Positions 54,810 through 64,000 of a stretch of DNA of 64,000 bases are shown here, in pieces. A model generated the notes under the pieces. It made no database searches and was not told the origin of the DNA. It was given only the letters and a program-made list of their open reading frames with translations. The stretch covers positions 62,001 to 126,000 of the forward strand of contig NZ_QGOK01000014.1 of assembly GCF_003259175.1 (NCBI RefSeq). The letters are read 5' to 3'. The position numbers were made by a program, and so were the translations under genes. How positions within the stretch are numbered: the stretch's first letter is position 1; each line of letters begins with the position of its first letter. The DNA comes from Marinomonas shanghaiensis. Lineage in GTDB: Bacteria > Pseudomonadota > Gammaproteobacteria > Pseudomonadales > Marinomonadaceae.

Positions 54810-56918
54810 CTATTTGGCGAGCAGAGTCTTCTTTAGAAGGCTTTTGAAGCTTTGGTGCATGGCTTTTTTACCGGATAATTGCGTTTTTTGCAGTGTCTGT
54901 TTGATGTCTCGGCCCAGAGCGGCTTCAAACGCCAGTTTTTCGGTTGGATCGTTAGGGTCAATCAGCCCCTGCAAAGCGAGAGACAGCATGGCCTTTAGAA
55001 AAACGGAGCGAATGCTGTCTAAGGGACGGTGATGTTCAACAAATAAAGCGATATCTTGTAAGTCCAGCGGCGATAGTTGCACTAGGGCGGGTTGGTTTTT
55101 TTGTTGATCATGGTTTTGTTTTAAAATAAGCAGGATCAAATCCGTTGGTAAGTCGGCGTATTGCAGTAGCAAGTTAAGTAAAAAGTGTTCAATGAAACGA
55201 GTTTGCCAAGTTGTAGCCAGTTTGCTGGCTTCTTCTGTCATTGGCTTTATCATCATCAAAGAGTAGCTGCCACTGGCTTGGTCTTTAGCAGTTCCTAATC
55301 GAATTGGCGTGTAGGCATTTTTTCGCCAAAAAGACACCACATCGGGCGTTGCTGCAAAACTGGTGCAAAGAAAATCACACTGTTCAGGTGCGAGGCGTTC
55401 AAGCTGTGTCAATAGGAGACTTGCTAAGCCTTGGTTTTGCTGGTTTTGTACGGTAGCAATACGGCTAATACGCCAATAGCGGTACTCTCCAGCCTGAGCA
55501 ATGCCTTCATGGGCCAGTAAGGACTGTGGTACCAAATGGCCTCTTGGGCGGCGTTTACCTTGCATGACTTCTTGACTGAGTGCTGAGGGTAAAATACCTT
55601 CTTCGGTAACAATCGCCACACTTTGTACCTTGCCCTTAACCAAGGCAAGGCATGTTGAGACAGAAGGGTCATCCAAAATCCACCGCAAATTGTCAGGTGA
55701 CGTTTGATAATGTGCACTGACTAAAAGCTGGAAAGTCTCAGCCAATAAGTGAGTATTTGCTAGCCAGTCTACGCCAGTCAGCCGTTTAAAGGTGGGTGAT
55801 GCTTGGACTGAGGTTTTGTGCTCGTGTTGAGGTGTTTCAATCGTCGATTCAGGTGCCGCTAAAAAGAAACAATCATTGATCCATTTTTCCAGTGGGTCAT
55901 TTCCCCCCCATCGAATAGGTTGGTTCAATATCAGCATTTGCAGCGCCAAGGCTTGTGTTGTTTTCTGGCGAGCTAAGGTGTTACAGAAGCGAATACCAAA
56001 GCCTTTACCTGCGCCTTCATAACCATAATCTGTGGTGCTGAAAAGACAATGTTTGGCTTTTTCATTTAAGGCCATGAGCATAGGCAAAGGAATCATGGCG
56101 GCTTCATCCACAAAGAGAAAGTCCCAGTGACTCGAATCATTGATGAGGGCATCAGGCGCAAAAAAAGGCAACGTGGCTGTCTTTATATCCACAAAGTCTT
56201 CAAAGCGAGCTTTGAGGCTCACAATCGCATCTTGATTGGGTGCCGTGATCGCCACGCGTTTGCCGGCCATGAAAAGCTTGGCTAAGCTGTCGCCTAATAA
56301 CGTTGATTTCCCTCGACCTCGTGGTGCCATGAGCACATAAGATTGGGCTTGTTCTGCCAATAAACAGGATTGGGCGTCGGCTTGTTCTTGAGTCAGGGGC
56401 GCATTGGCTTCTATAGCAGGTAAAGCAGGAAGTGCGGCTATCAGGCTCGTTTTGTTTTGGTCTTTGTAGACCCCTTTAAAAGGCGATGTCTCATCTTGCA
56501 GCGTAGTGAGCAAATAACGTTTAAAGTTTGACGGTACTTGTTCCGGTTCATAAGGCCAAGGTAGATAACGTGATAAATCTAAGTCTGTCATTGACAGCCA
56601 ATCGTCATCAGGCAATGCAATGGCAAAAAGTCCTCCGCCCCGAACGGTACCGGATAAAATAGCCAGAGCACTGGCGGAAACACCATGAGTTAAATCCACC
56701 AAAATTGCATCGTAGCTGCTGCCAAGTGCCTGTTTAGCTTGCTTAAAGGAGCAAGTGGTAAATGGGGTCGCAGAGGACAAAAGGGCGCTGTTGTATTGGC
56801 TTACATCATAGGCCGCGATGAGGGGAGTGGTGAAATTTTCGCTAAGACGAAGAAAGTCAGATAACACCTCGCTGGGCGAGCCTTTTAAAATATAACAATG
56901 GCGATGGTTGTCAGACAT
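54810..56918 (-). CDS. tmcA: tRNA(Met) cytidine acetyltransferase TmcA
   Basis: The 702-aa protein has an N-terminal DUF1726-type domain (to about 150), a RecD-like helicase domain with Walker A APRGRGKSTLLGDSLA and FLFVDEAAMIP, and a GNAT acetyltransferase domain with RISRIATVQNQQNQGLASLL. A C-terminal tail completes it. It acetylates C34 of the elongator tRNA(Met) anticodon. The length matches E. coli TmcA (671 aa) closely. It is a stand-alone gene. Confidence 0.95.
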   Translation of the reverse strand: MSDNHRHCYILKGSPSEVLSDFLRLSENFTTPLIAAYDVSQYNSALLSSATPFTTCSFKQAKQALGSSYDAILVDLTHGVSASALAILSGTVRGGGLFAIALPDDDWLSMTDLDLSRYLPWPYEPEQVPSNFKRYLLTTLQDETSPFKGVYKDQNKTSLIAALPALPAIEANAPLTQEQADAQSCLLAEQAQSYVLMAPRGRGKSTLLGDSLAKLFMAGKRVAITAPNQDAIVSLKARFEDFVDIKTATLPFFAPDALINDSSHWDFLFVDEAAMIPLPMLMALNEKAKHCLFSTTDYGYEGAGKGFGIRFCNTLARQKTTQALALQMLILNQPIRWGGNDPLEKWINDCFFLAAPESTIETPQHEHKTSVQASPTFKRLTGVDWLANTHLLAETFQLLVSAHYQTSPDNLRWILDDPSVSTCLALVKGKVQSVAIVTEEGILPSALSQEVMQGKRRPRGHLVPQSLLAHEGIAQAGEYRYWRISRIATVQNQQNQGLASLLLTQLERLAPEQCDFLCTSFAATPDVVSFWRKNAYTPIRLGTAKDQASGSYSLMMIKPMTEEASKLATTWQTRFIEHFLLNLLLQYADLPTDLILLILKQNHDQQKNQPALVQLSPLDLQDIALFVEHHRPLDSIRSVFLKAMLSLALQGLIDPNDPTEKLAFEAALGRDIKQTLQKTQLSGKKAMHQSFKSLLKKTLLAK

Positions 56919-57011
56919 ATGAATAAAATTTCCTTGTGGTCACACTATCATACTGTGACCACAAGGCAGAGCCAAACGAAGAGTTCTGTAAGTAACTTTT
57001 TTTGGTAACTT

Positions 57012-59030
57012 TTAAAGATGCTTGTGCAACGTAAAAGTCGCCAAGTCTTTTTGCAATTGAGAAGCCAGTTTACTAATTTGTACGCTGTGCTCCTGCGACG
57101 TATTAGCACGTTCAAGCGTTGCAATAGCCGATTGTTGAAGTTCCTCAGAGTTCTGATTAATTTGCGTTGAAGCGACACTTTGCTCTTCTGTGGCGGCGGC
57201 CACATTATTGATGCCCATTTCAACGTTTTGAATAGATTGGTAAATTTTATTCAAAAGACTGTTGGCGAAAATAGCTTGTTGTACGCTGTTATCGACCTGA
57301 TTGCGTCCTTCTTCCATATCATTTACCGCAGATCGACTGTTGCTTTGTAATTGTTCAACGACACTGCGAATTTCCTCAGTCGATTGCTGAGTGCGTTGTG
57401 CAAGAACACGGACTTCGTCGGCAACAACAGCGAAGCCTCGACCTTGTTCGCCCGCTCTGGCGGCTTCGATTGCCGCGTTTAACGCAAGTAAATTGGTTTG
57501 TTCAGCGATGTTACTGATAACCGTAACCACATCACCAATATTTTTGGAACTATTTTCGACTTCTTGAATGGTATTAGAGGCTTGACTGAATGCGGATGAC
57601 AGAGCACTTACCGTATTTTTCACCTGTTGAACCGCACTATTGCCTTCTTCAGTGAGTTTTCTGACAGCAATGGACTCTTCAGAAACTTGGTTAGAACTTT
57701 GTGCCACTTCTTGGATTGAAGCCGCAATTTGTGTGATGGCAGAACCAACTTGGGCACTAGCATCTTGGCTATTATGTGCGCTGTGACGCAAATCGGTGTT
57801 GGCATCTGAGATGCCTTTTGTCGATTTTAGTAGTTCTTGGCTAGAACCTAATATGTTGTTTACCAGTGATATCAAATTATCACGCATAAGGATGGAATCA
57901 TTTTGCAGTAAATCGATTTCATTTTTACTGTCCGAGTCTTTTTTATGTTTGAATCGGAAGGTAAGATTGCCTTTGCCTAATTGATTGAGTGCCGAAGAAA
58001 TCTCCTGTAATGGGGCCAACGAATAACGGATGAAACCCCATAAAATTATGCTTAATAACAGTGCTGCTACGACACATATTCCGATAATTGCCCATAAAAT
58101 ACCGTTAATTTCTGCCTGATATTCATCATTATACGATTTTAACGTTACAACCCAATTCCAGCCTTTCACATGTTTATAAACTGCTTTTGAGGAACGAGCC
58201 GTGTCCCCTTTGCCAGCAATTTGAAGTGTATAGGAAATAATGCCGTGATCTTCTTGATACATTTTTTGAAAGGTATTTTTCAAGCTAGGAAATTCAGTAT
58301 ACAAATTTTTTCCTACTAAATTTGGGTGAATAAGAATATCACCTTCGTTCTTACCTGTATCTGTGACGTAAATGTAACCACTTTTGCCAAATTTCATGGC
58401 ATTAATCGATTGAGCGGATGATTCAAGAATAGCAGAGTAAGGAACCATCAACTCAAGGAGTATGTTTGTCTGGTTAGGAATGCGGACGTAATGACTGATG
58501 TATTGAGTATTGTTAAGCCTCGTTTGACCAACTTGTCCCTGATAAGTTTCAACGGCTTTGATTGCGTTAACGGCATCAACAAACGTTCCCTCTGCAGGTT
58601 GACCATTTTGATCTTTTAAAGTGGTAATTGCTCTTATTAAACCCTTTGGTGTTTTAACTAATACGCTGACTTCGACTTGAGCTGAGCGAGAAAAGTCCGC
58701 GATCAATTGAGCGTTACTATCAAGAATCGCGCCGTTAAGGGTTAGGTTGGGTTTTGTTTGATTATTGTCGACCGAAATGCCATTTAATTGGTTGCTTAAT
58801 AGGTTGCTGAAGCGTTCTATCGTTTTGGTGAGCAGCTGATACTTACTCTCGAGTTGCTCGGCAACCAGTTCCGCTTCTTTTTCTTGGTGACTGCTGACAA
58901 TATTGTTTATTTCATGACTAAACAGTCTGTCTATTATGAATACAACAACAGTAAATATAACCAGAATACTAATAAAGGTGCCAAAACTGAGTTGTTTTGG
59001 CAGTGATGCTTTTTTAAAAACAGAGATCAT
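57012..59030 (-). CDS. Methyl-accepting chemotaxis protein with Cache sensor
   Basis: The 672-aa protein has an N-terminal membrane segment (about 15-37), a periplasmic double-Cache domain (40 to about 310), a second membrane segment, HAMP (about 345-395) and a signalling domain with the conserved hairpin tip [20 protein letters not shown] followed by [18 protein letters not shown]. It should signal through CheW/CheA to the flagellar motor. No C-terminal NWETF-type pentapeptide is seen. The ligand is unknown but may be an organic acid, given the neighbourhood. Confidence 0.94.
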   Translation of the reverse strand: MISVFKKASLPKQLSFGTFISILVIFTVVVFIIDRLFSHEINNIVSSHQEKEAELVAEQLESKYQLLTKTIERFSNLLSNQLNGISVDNNQTKPNLTLNGAILDSNAQLIADFSRSAQVEVSVLVKTPKGLIRAITTLKDQNGQPAEGTFVDAVNAIKAVETYQGQVGQTRLNNTQYISHYVRIPNQTNILLELMVPYSAILESSAQSINAMKFGKSGYIYVTDTGKNEGDILIHPNLVGKNLYTEFPSLKNTFQKMYQEDHGIISYTLQIAGKGDTARSSKAVYKHVKGWNWVVTLKSYNDEYQAEINGILWAIIGICVVAALLLSIILWGFIRYSLAPLQEISSALNQLGKGNLTFRFKHKKDSDSKNEIDLLQNDSILMRDNLISLVNNILGSSQELLKSTKGISDANTDLRHSAHNSQDASAQVGSAITQIAASIQEVAQSSNQVSEESIAVRKLTEEGNSAVQQVKNTVSALSSAFSQASNTIQEVENSSKNIGDVVTVISNIAEQTNLLALNAAIEAARAGEQGRGFAVVADEVRVLAQRTQQSTEEIRSVVEQLQSNSRSAVNDMEEGRNQVDNSVQQAIFANSLLNKIYQSIQNVEMGINNVAAATEEQSVASTQINQNSEELQQSAIATLERANTSQEHSVQISKLASQLQKDLATFTLHKHL

Positions 59031-59196
59031 ATTACAAGGAATCCTTGAGTTTTATGAGAGGGGATTTGGCTTATGATGAGAGTTGTTTTTATTGTCGCTG
59101 AAAGATACAGGTAAGAATAAATGGTTACAAACTTTTGCGTTTTTTTGTTTTCAATAAAAGGTTGATGTAAAAGTTTCAGTTAGCGAATAGATCTAT

Positions 59197-59228
59197 GAAA
59201 AAACACCCACATAAAGGGGTGTTTTTTC
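59197..59228. terminator. Terminator after prpD
   Basis: GAAAAAACACCC (59197-59208) and GGGTGTTTTTTC (59217-59228) pair with 12-base arms. Read on the minus strand it ends the prp operon. The U-rich arm makes it effective in both directions. Confidence 0.85.
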
Positions 59229-59264
59229 GTTTATCTAGGCAATAAAGTGTATTTTGATGATGGA

Positions 59265-60752
59265 CTAGGCGATAACAAATAAATCCATGAAGCGATTTAC
59301 TGCCGTATTTTCAAGGGCAGTTTGATCTTTGCAAAGTGTAAAAATGCTTTGGCATTGATGGCTTGGGAAGCGCGTGGCTAGGTTGTTTTTAAATTTCTGT
59401 TCTAACAACGGAATGCCTTCTTCGCGACGACGTCGGTGTCCGACAGGGTATTCCACCACGACTTCTTCTGTGTTTGTGCCATCTTTAAAGAAGACTTGAA
59501 TGGCATTGGCGATAGAGCGTTTGTCGGCTTCTAAATATTCAGCGGTGAAGCGTTTGTCTTCGACGATCTCCATTTTGTTGCGCAGTTCATCGATGATTGG
59601 ATTGACGGCATGGAAGTCGTCTTCGTAGTGCTCAGCGATTAAATTACCAAAGGCCAATGGCACGGCAGCCATATATTGCAGGCAATGGTCCCGATCGGCG
59701 GCATTCGCTAATGGCCCCGATTTAGAGATGATACGAATCGCGGATTCGTGGGTGCGAATCACGATCTTGTCTATGTCGGCCAAACGATCTTTCACCTGAG
59801 GATGTAAGGTCACCGCGGCTTCCGCTGCCGTTTGGGCATGGAATTCGGCGGGGAAAGAAATTTTAAACAAGACGTTTTCCATCACATAGGAACCGTAATC
59901 TTGTGAGAAAGAAAACTGACGCTTGTCTTCTGGCTTGATGGCTTGGTCTTTGTTGGTTTTTGAAAATGACACATCATAAAAGCCCCATTGTGGCGCCGTT
60001 AATACACCGGGAATGCCCATTTCACCGCGCATGGACATATCCGCCAAACGAACCGCACGAGAGGTTGCATCGCCCGCTGCCCAAGATTTACGAGAGCCCG
60101 CGTTTGGCGCATGACGATACGTACGCAAAGCTGAACCATCGACCCAAGCTTGCGAAATCGCCGCCATGATTTGTTCCCTGTCACCGCCCATCATTTTCGT
60201 TACCACGGCAACCGAAGCGACACGAACCAATAATACGTGACATAAGCCTACACGGTTAAAGGAGTTTTCGAGCGCGATAACGCCTTGGATTTCATGGGCC
60301 ATGATCATGGCTTCCAATACATCTCGCATGGTCATTGGGTTGTCGCCCTTGGACAATCGAACTTGTGAAAGATGATCGGCGACTGCCAAAATGCCGCCTA
60401 GGTTATCAGAAGGGTGTCCCCATTCCGCCGCCAACCAAGTATCGTTGTAATCCAACCAACGAATGATACAGCCAATGTCCCACGCGGCTTTCACTGGATC
60501 GAGCGATAAAGACGTACCTGGCACGCGAGCGCCGTTGGGCACCACTGTGCCTTGTACAATGGGGCCAAGGTGTTTGGTACATTCTGGGAAGCGAAGGGCG
60601 AGTAAGCCACATCCCAAGGTGTCCATTAAACAATTACGAGCGGTATCGAGGGCTTCTTGGCTTTCCACTTTAAAATTCAGTACATAGTCTGCGATGTCTT
60701 GGATGACTTGGTCGTAACCTGGACGGTTGTTTAAATCTACGTTGTTGCTCAT
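59265..60752 (-). CDS. prpD: 2-methylcitrate dehydratase PrpD
   Basis: The 495-aa protein belongs to the MmgE/PrpD family: [35 protein letters not shown], and [20 protein letters not shown]. It dehydrates 2-methylcitrate to 2-methyl-cis-aconitate in propionate catabolism. AAGGA is 6 bases from the ATG. It is the last gene of prpR-prpB-prpC-prpD. No acnD or prpF is present in the window. Confidence 0.96.
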   Translation of the reverse strand: MSNNVDLNNRPGYDQVIQDIADYVLNFKVESQEALDTARNCLMDTLGCGLLALRFPECTKHLGPIVQGTVVPNGARVPGTSLSLDPVKAAWDIGCIIRWLDYNDTWLAAEWGHPSDNLGGILAVADHLSQVRLSKGDNPMTMRDVLEAMIMAHEIQGVIALENSFNRVGLCHVLLVRVASVAVVTKMMGGDREQIMAAISQAWVDGSALRTYRHAPNAGSRKSWAAGDATSRAVRLADMSMRGEMGIPGVLTAPQWGFYDVSFSKTNKDQAIKPEDKRQFSFSQDYGSYVMENVLFKISFPAEFHAQTAAEAAVTLHPQVKDRLADIDKIVIRTHESAIRIISKSGPLANAADRDHCLQYMAAVPLAFGNLIAEHYEDDFHAVNPIIDELRNKMEIVEDKRFTAEYLEADKRSIANAIQVFFKDGTNTEEVVVEYPVGHRRRREEGIPLLEQKFKNNLATRFPSHQCQSIFTLCKDQTALENTAVNRFMDLFVIA

Positions 60753-60800
60753 TTCTTATCCTTAATTGTGCAAAGTGCTCATGTGTTTGTTTTTATGGGC

Positions 60801-61940
60801 TTAATGACGGTCGTCGATGTCGATCCACTCGGAATGATCGGGTCCAATATAATCGGCGCTGGGGCGAATAATGCGATTGTTTGCCCTTTGTTCCATGACG
60901 TGGGCGGCCCAGCCGGTGACGCGAGAGCAAACGAAAATGGGCGTAAATAACTTGGTGGGAATGCCCATAAACCGATAGGCGCTGGCGTGGAAAAAATCCG
61001 CGTTACAGAAGAGTTTTTTCTCGCGCCACATAACGTCTTCACAACGTTCCGATACGGCATACAAGTGATCGTCACCGACGTCTTCACTGAGTTTTTTGGC
61101 CCACTTTTTAATGATGTCATTACGCGGATCACGTTCACTGTAAATGGCATGACCGAAGCCCATGACTTTTTCTTTATTGGCGAGTTTTTGCAGCAAGGCG
61201 GCTTCGGCCTCGTCTGGGGTTTTCCAGGGTTCTATCATGTCCATCGCGGCTTCGTTGGCGCCGCCATGAAGCGGCCCGCGCAAGCTGCCAATGCCGCCCG
61301 TCACGCAGGAAAACATGTCAGACAAGGTGGAAGCGCACACACGTGCGGTAAACGTGGACGCGTTAAACTCGTGCTCAGCGTATAAGATCAAAGACGCGTT
61401 CATCACTTTAGTATGAAGTGCACTGGGCTCTTTGTCGTGTAGCATGGTGAGGAAATGCCCAGCCAAAGACGGCACATTGGCATTGTGTGTATTCACGCGA
61501 ACGCCATCATGGGTGAAACGATACCAATACACCACGATGGCGGGTAGGGTCGCCACCAATCGATCTGCCGAATGCAGTGCAAGAGAAGGTTGCTTTTCAA
61601 ACGGCAGTTCGGGTTCCAGATTACCTAAGAAGGAACAGCCAGTTCGCATCACATCCATCGGGTGGGCACTGGCTGGAATCAGTTCTAAAACCGCTTTTAG
61701 CTCCTCTGGTAAGCACCGCAAACTCATCAATTTCTGTTCGTAATCATGCAACTGAGTGCGGTTAGGTAATTTGCCGTACAGTAAGAGGTAAGCGACTTCT
61801 TCAAAGCTGGCTTTGTCCGCCAGTACATCGATGTCGTAGCCGCGATAGGTTAATCCAGAGGCCGCTTTGCCAACGGTACAGAGTGCGGTTTCGCCTGCGC
61901 TTTGGCCGCGTAGACCAGCGCCAGAAAGTACTTTAGCCAT
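60801..61940 (-). CDS. prpC: 2-methylcitrate synthase PrpC
   Basis: The 379-aa protein is of the citrate synthase family: GFGHAIYSERDPRN (active-site His), KLFTPIFVCSRVTGWAAHV and GLRGQSAGETALCTV. The short length (about 380 aa) fits the methylcitrate type. It condenses propionyl-CoA with oxaloacetate. AGGAGCAGG precedes the ATG. It lies 48 bases before prpD, and a tandem repeat lies between it and prpB. Confidence 0.95.
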   Translation of the reverse strand: MAKVLSGAGLRGQSAGETALCTVGKAASGLTYRGYDIDVLADKASFEEVAYLLLYGKLPNRTQLHDYEQKLMSLRCLPEELKAVLELIPASAHPMDVMRTGCSFLGNLEPELPFEKQPSLALHSADRLVATLPAIVVYWYRFTHDGVRVNTHNANVPSLAGHFLTMLHDKEPSALHTKVMNASLILYAEHEFNASTFTARVCASTLSDMFSCVTGGIGSLRGPLHGGANEAAMDMIEPWKTPDEAEAALLQKLANKEKVMGFGHAIYSERDPRNDIIKKWAKKLSEDVGDDHLYAVSERCEDVMWREKKLFCNADFFHASAYRFMGIPTKLFTPIFVCSRVTGWAAHVMEQRANNRIIRPSADYIGPDHSEWIDIDDRH

Positions 61941-61992
61941 TTTCCTGCTCCTTTTTCTTATTGTTTAGAGAAGTGTTTTGCTGCTTTTTGAT

Positions 61993-62037
61993 TCTTATTT
62001 TTTAGGCTCTTATTTTTTAGGCTCTTATTTTCTAGAG
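61993..62037. repeat. 15-base tandem repeat between prpB and prpC
   Basis: TCTTATTTTTTAGGC occurs perfectly twice (61993-62007, 62008-62022), and a diverged third copy runs to about 62037. The third copy covers the end of prpB and its stop codon. It appears to be a slippage product. Confidence 0.75.
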
Positions 62038-62903
62038 AAGAGCGCGTCTAATTTGTCTTCGTATTCATGGTAGTTGAGAAACGCGTAAAGTTCGTTACGT
62101 GTTTGCATACTGTCAACTACATTGCGCTGATGGCCATCGTTTAATAAATGCTGATAGACATTGAGGGCGGCTTTGTTCATGGCGCGAAAAGCGCTTAATG
62201 GATAGAGCACCAAATCGACGCCAACACTGGCCAATTCTTCTTTGCTGAACAGTGGTGTTGCACCAAATTCGGTGATGTTTGCCAAAACAGGTACTTTTAC
62301 GGCGGCGACAAATTCTTGGTATTGCTCTAAGGTGATCATAGCTTCTGGGAAGATCATATCGGCACCAGCGTCCACGCAAGCAATGGCACGTTCGATGGCC
62401 GACTCCATGCCTTCTACAGCCAGGGCATCGGTGCGCGCCATGATGACAAAATGAGCGTCAACTCGTGCATCGACACAGGCTTTCACGCGATCGACCATTT
62501 CGTCTTGGCTAACAATGGCTTTATTGGGACGATGGCCGCAGCGTTTTTGCTGGACTTGGTCTTCAATATGCACAGCCGCCGCGCCCGCTTTTTCCATTTG
62601 TTGAATGGTACGTGCAATATTAAAAGCGCCGCCAAAGCCTGTATCGATGTCGACCAAAAGTGGCAAGCTCGATGCTGAGGTAATACGACGTACGTCTTCT
62701 AACACATCGTGCAAATCTGTCATGCCAAGATCGGGTAAGCCATAAGAAGCGTTAGCAACGCCGCCGCCAGATAAGTAAATGGCGTGATGGCCCGTTTGCT
62801 CCGCCATCATGGCGCAATAAGCGTTTACAGCGCCGACAACCTGTAAAGGGGATTGGGTAGCGACAGCCTGTCTGAAACGGGCGCCAGCGGAAAGTCTTGT
62901 CAT
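62025..62903 (-). CDS. prpB: 2-methylisocitrate lyase PrpB
   Basis: The 292-aa protein has the isocitrate lyase family signature KRCGHRPNK and the metal-binding segment [10 protein letters not shown]. It splits 2-methylisocitrate into pyruvate and succinate. AGGAG precedes the ATG. The prpR gene is 33 bases upstream. The stop codon lies in the third copy of a tandem repeat. Confidence 0.96.
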   Translation of the reverse strand: MTRLSAGARFRQAVATQSPLQVVGAVNAYCAMMAEQTGHHAIYLSGGGVANASYGLPDLGMTDLHDVLEDVRRITSASSLPLLVDIDTGFGGAFNIARTIQQMEKAGAAAVHIEDQVQQKRCGHRPNKAIVSQDEMVDRVKACVDARVDAHFVIMARTDALAVEGMESAIERAIACVDAGADMIFPEAMITLEQYQEFVAAVKVPVLANITEFGATPLFSKEELASVGVDLVLYPLSAFRAMNKAALNVYQHLLNDGHQRNVVDSMQTRNELYAFLNYHEYEDKLDALFSRK

Positions 62904-62936
62904 GATGGTCTCCTCTTATTCTTGTTTATTGTTTGG

Positions 62937-63626
62937 TTAACGTGAGGTAGCCGATGTGGCTTGATGCATGGCTTGCGCGAGCAATTGGCTGGCGCGGCTA
63001 ATGTGACGGCGCATCAATAGTTCAGCAAGATCGCCTTCGTGATTGGCAATGGCATCGAGAATGGCTTTGTGTTCGCGTAATGCTTGGCGTGGATCACTGC
63101 GATGATCGGCCGTGTGTCGTCGATACATACGAATCACAGCGTACAATTCTTCGGTTAATAGGCGAATGAGTTTAACGTTGCCGCTGGCGTGGATGATGCG
63201 CAAGTGAAAATCGTCATTACCGCCTTGCTGCACGTAATGTTCATCTTGGTTGGCGTCTAGGTGTGCCTGATGCTTGTCGAGTAATGCGTACAAACTGCTG
63301 ATTTCATCCGCTGGCATTGTAGTGGCCGCTAAGCGTGCCGCCATGCCTTCTAGTGCCTCGCGCATGGTAAAAGTATCGAGCATATCTTGGGTATTTAGCT
63401 GGATAACACGAGCGCCCACATTGGCAGTACGAGTGACCAAACCAAGTCCTTCTAGTTTTACGATGGCTTCTCTCAGTGGCCCTCGTGACACACCGTATTG
63501 CTTGGCGAGTTCTGGCTCAGAAATCTTACTGCCTTGAGGGATATGGCCTTGCACAATGGCATGAGTAAGCTGTTGAGCAATATCTTCAGACAGTGTCGCA
63601 GACTTGATCGAAATAAGGTTGTTCAT
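62937..63626 (-). CDS. GntR-family propionate regulator (PrpR-like)
   Basis: The 229-aa protein has a GntR helix-turn-helix (about residues 10-75; IPQGSKISEPELAKQYGVSR, GPLREAIVKLEGLG) and an FCD domain. This is the non-sigma-54 type of prp regulator common in marine gammaproteobacteria, often called PrpR or PrpQ. The frame reaches a TTG at 63635; the ATG at 63626 is preferred. No clear ribosome site. Operator-like TTGTCGACA sites upstream point to autoregulation of the whole operon. Confidence 0.9.
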   Translation of the reverse strand: MNNLISIKSATLSEDIAQQLTHAIVQGHIPQGSKISEPELAKQYGVSRGPLREAIVKLEGLGLVTRTANVGARVIQLNTQDMLDTFTMREALEGMAARLAATTMPADEISSLYALLDKHQAHLDANQDEHYVQQGGNDDFHLRIIHASGNVKLIRLLTEELYAVIRMYRRHTADHRSDPRQALREHKAILDAIANHEGDLAELLMRRHISRASQLLAQAMHQATSATSR

Positions 63627-63643
63627 AAAAGACAAATAGCTTC

Positions 63644-63655
63644 ATTGTTGACAAT
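63644..63655. promoter_or_regulatory. GntR operator-like site 1 (prp)
   Basis: ATTGTTGACAAT, one central base from a perfect palindrome, lies 18 bases before the prpR ATG. It matches site 2 (63697-63708) in 11 of 12 positions. Confidence 0.6.
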
Positions 63656-63696
63656 GTTTCTAGTTATAGTCGGATTTTAGTGGTTTATCAAGTCAG

Positions 63697-63708
63697 ATTG
63701 TCGACAAT
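63697..63708. promoter_or_regulatory. GntR operator-like site 2 (prp)
   Basis: ATTGTCGACAAT is a perfect 12-base palindrome, 71 bases before prpR. It is the best of three related sites in the gap. Confidence 0.7.
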
Positions 63709-63849
63709 ATTGGGTTTTTATTCTTATCCTTTAGTCTTATAAAGTGTTTTTTCATAAGTAACAATATCGTTAACATTTTGTTTATTAAGTATTTTTAGGT
63801 CTATATTTAATGAAATACACGCCTTAAGAAAGAAAGCTGTTAGAGTCAG

Positions 63850-63861
63850 GTTGTCGACATA
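63850..63861. promoter_or_regulatory. GntR operator-like site 3, before the next gene
   Basis: GTTGTCGACATA shares the core TTGTCGACA with site 2. It lies 36 bases before the start of the partial gene at 63897, so that gene may also be controlled. Confidence 0.5.
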
Positions 63862-63896
63862 ACGAACGATATATAGGTAAACAGAGAAGGAAAACC

Positions 63897-64000
63897 ATGA
63901 AAAAAATTAAAAATGAAGCCGCGTTAAGTAAAAAAGCCATCCAAGTAGGAGAGAATTACGCATTGAAACGTGGTTACCATGGTTTTTCGGCGACCATGTC
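63897..64000 (+). CDS. Partial gene, perhaps a TetR-type regulator
   Basis: Only 34 residues fit before the right edge (ATG at 63897, with AAGGA upstream). The start has an A-rich K-rich end, then a segment resembling the TetR helix-turn-helix entry, YALKRGYHGFS, similar to the GY(x)FS turn before the recognition helix. That is a tentative reading of a short piece. It is divergent from prpR, and an operator-like site lies between. Confidence 0.4.
   Translation, partial: MKKIKNEAALSKKAIQVGENYALKRGYHGFSATM

Noticed and set aside
63636-63896. Possible small RNA or CRISPR-like repeats in the prp gap
   Set aside because: Repeated TTGTCGACA motifs are 12-base palindromes with irregular spacing and differ in orientation needs. 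They fit operators, not CRISPR.
1-64000. tRNA and rRNA genes, phage genes, toxin-antitoxin or defence systems
   Set aside because: None recognised in intergenic DNA or the coding regions. All gaps over about 250 bases were inspected.

Overview
The window looks like a moderately low-GC chromosome segment from a marine gammaproteobacterium, most likely Marinomonas or a close Oceanospirillales relative. That is inferred from gene content: the beta-lysyl EF-P genes (epmA, epmB, efp), tmcA, a VF530-type small protein, a GntR-controlled prp operon and many TRAP and TTT solute transporters. No phage, IS element, CRISPR array, rRNA or tRNA was seen. The window starts inside one gene and ends inside another.

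Layout. 1-3178: three sugar/polyol catabolism genes (two Gfo/Idh/MocA dehydrogenases around a TIM-barrel isomerase), cut at the left edge. 3294-7660: a VF530 protein, two paralogous membrane diguanylate cyclases, a NYN-domain protein and two membrane proteins. 7804-9147: an RNase J-like nuclease. 9187-25976: a carboxylate uptake and catabolism block holding two complete TTT transporters plus an orphan TTT binding protein, one TRAP transporter, two LysR regulators, two amidohydrolases, a D-2-hydroxyacid dehydrogenase, an RraA-type aldolase/decarboxylase and an SMP-30 lactonase. 26037-27875: divergent epmB and efp, with epmA 11 kb away at 38651. 28045-39628: a Cache-GGDEF protein, a CPA2 antiporter with a tandem universal stress protein, DoxX, two oxidoreductases, and a MocR regulator divergent from EamA and LysE exporters. 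39676-44206: a DctB/DctD-like two-component pair and a TauE/SafE permease. 44233-50883: gamma-glutamyltransferase, a FadR-type regulator, and a TRAP operon ending in uronate dehydrogenase. 51097-54551: a second, C4-dicarboxylate-like dctPQM operon. 54810-59030: tmcA and a chemoreceptor. 59265-63626: the 2-methylcitrate operon (prpR-prpB-prpC-prpD) with its operators. 63897-64000: the start of another gene, perhaps a TetR-type regulator.

How it works together. The main theme is high-affinity, binding-protein-dependent scavenging of organic acids (TTT x2, TRAP x3), each next to enzymes or regulators for the ligand. Strong hairpins lie between the binding-protein gene and the membrane subunits in three of these operons, which would raise binding protein over permease. 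The best regulatory signals are a matching pair of GTCATA-type palindromes on both sides of the FadR-type regulator, three TTGTCGACA-type sites around prpR, a 17-bp-arm inverted repeat between the MocR gene and its exporters, and nested inverted repeats between epmB and efp. No clearly unprecedented system was found. The 9-26 kb block is the best candidate for an uncharacterised catabolic pathway.
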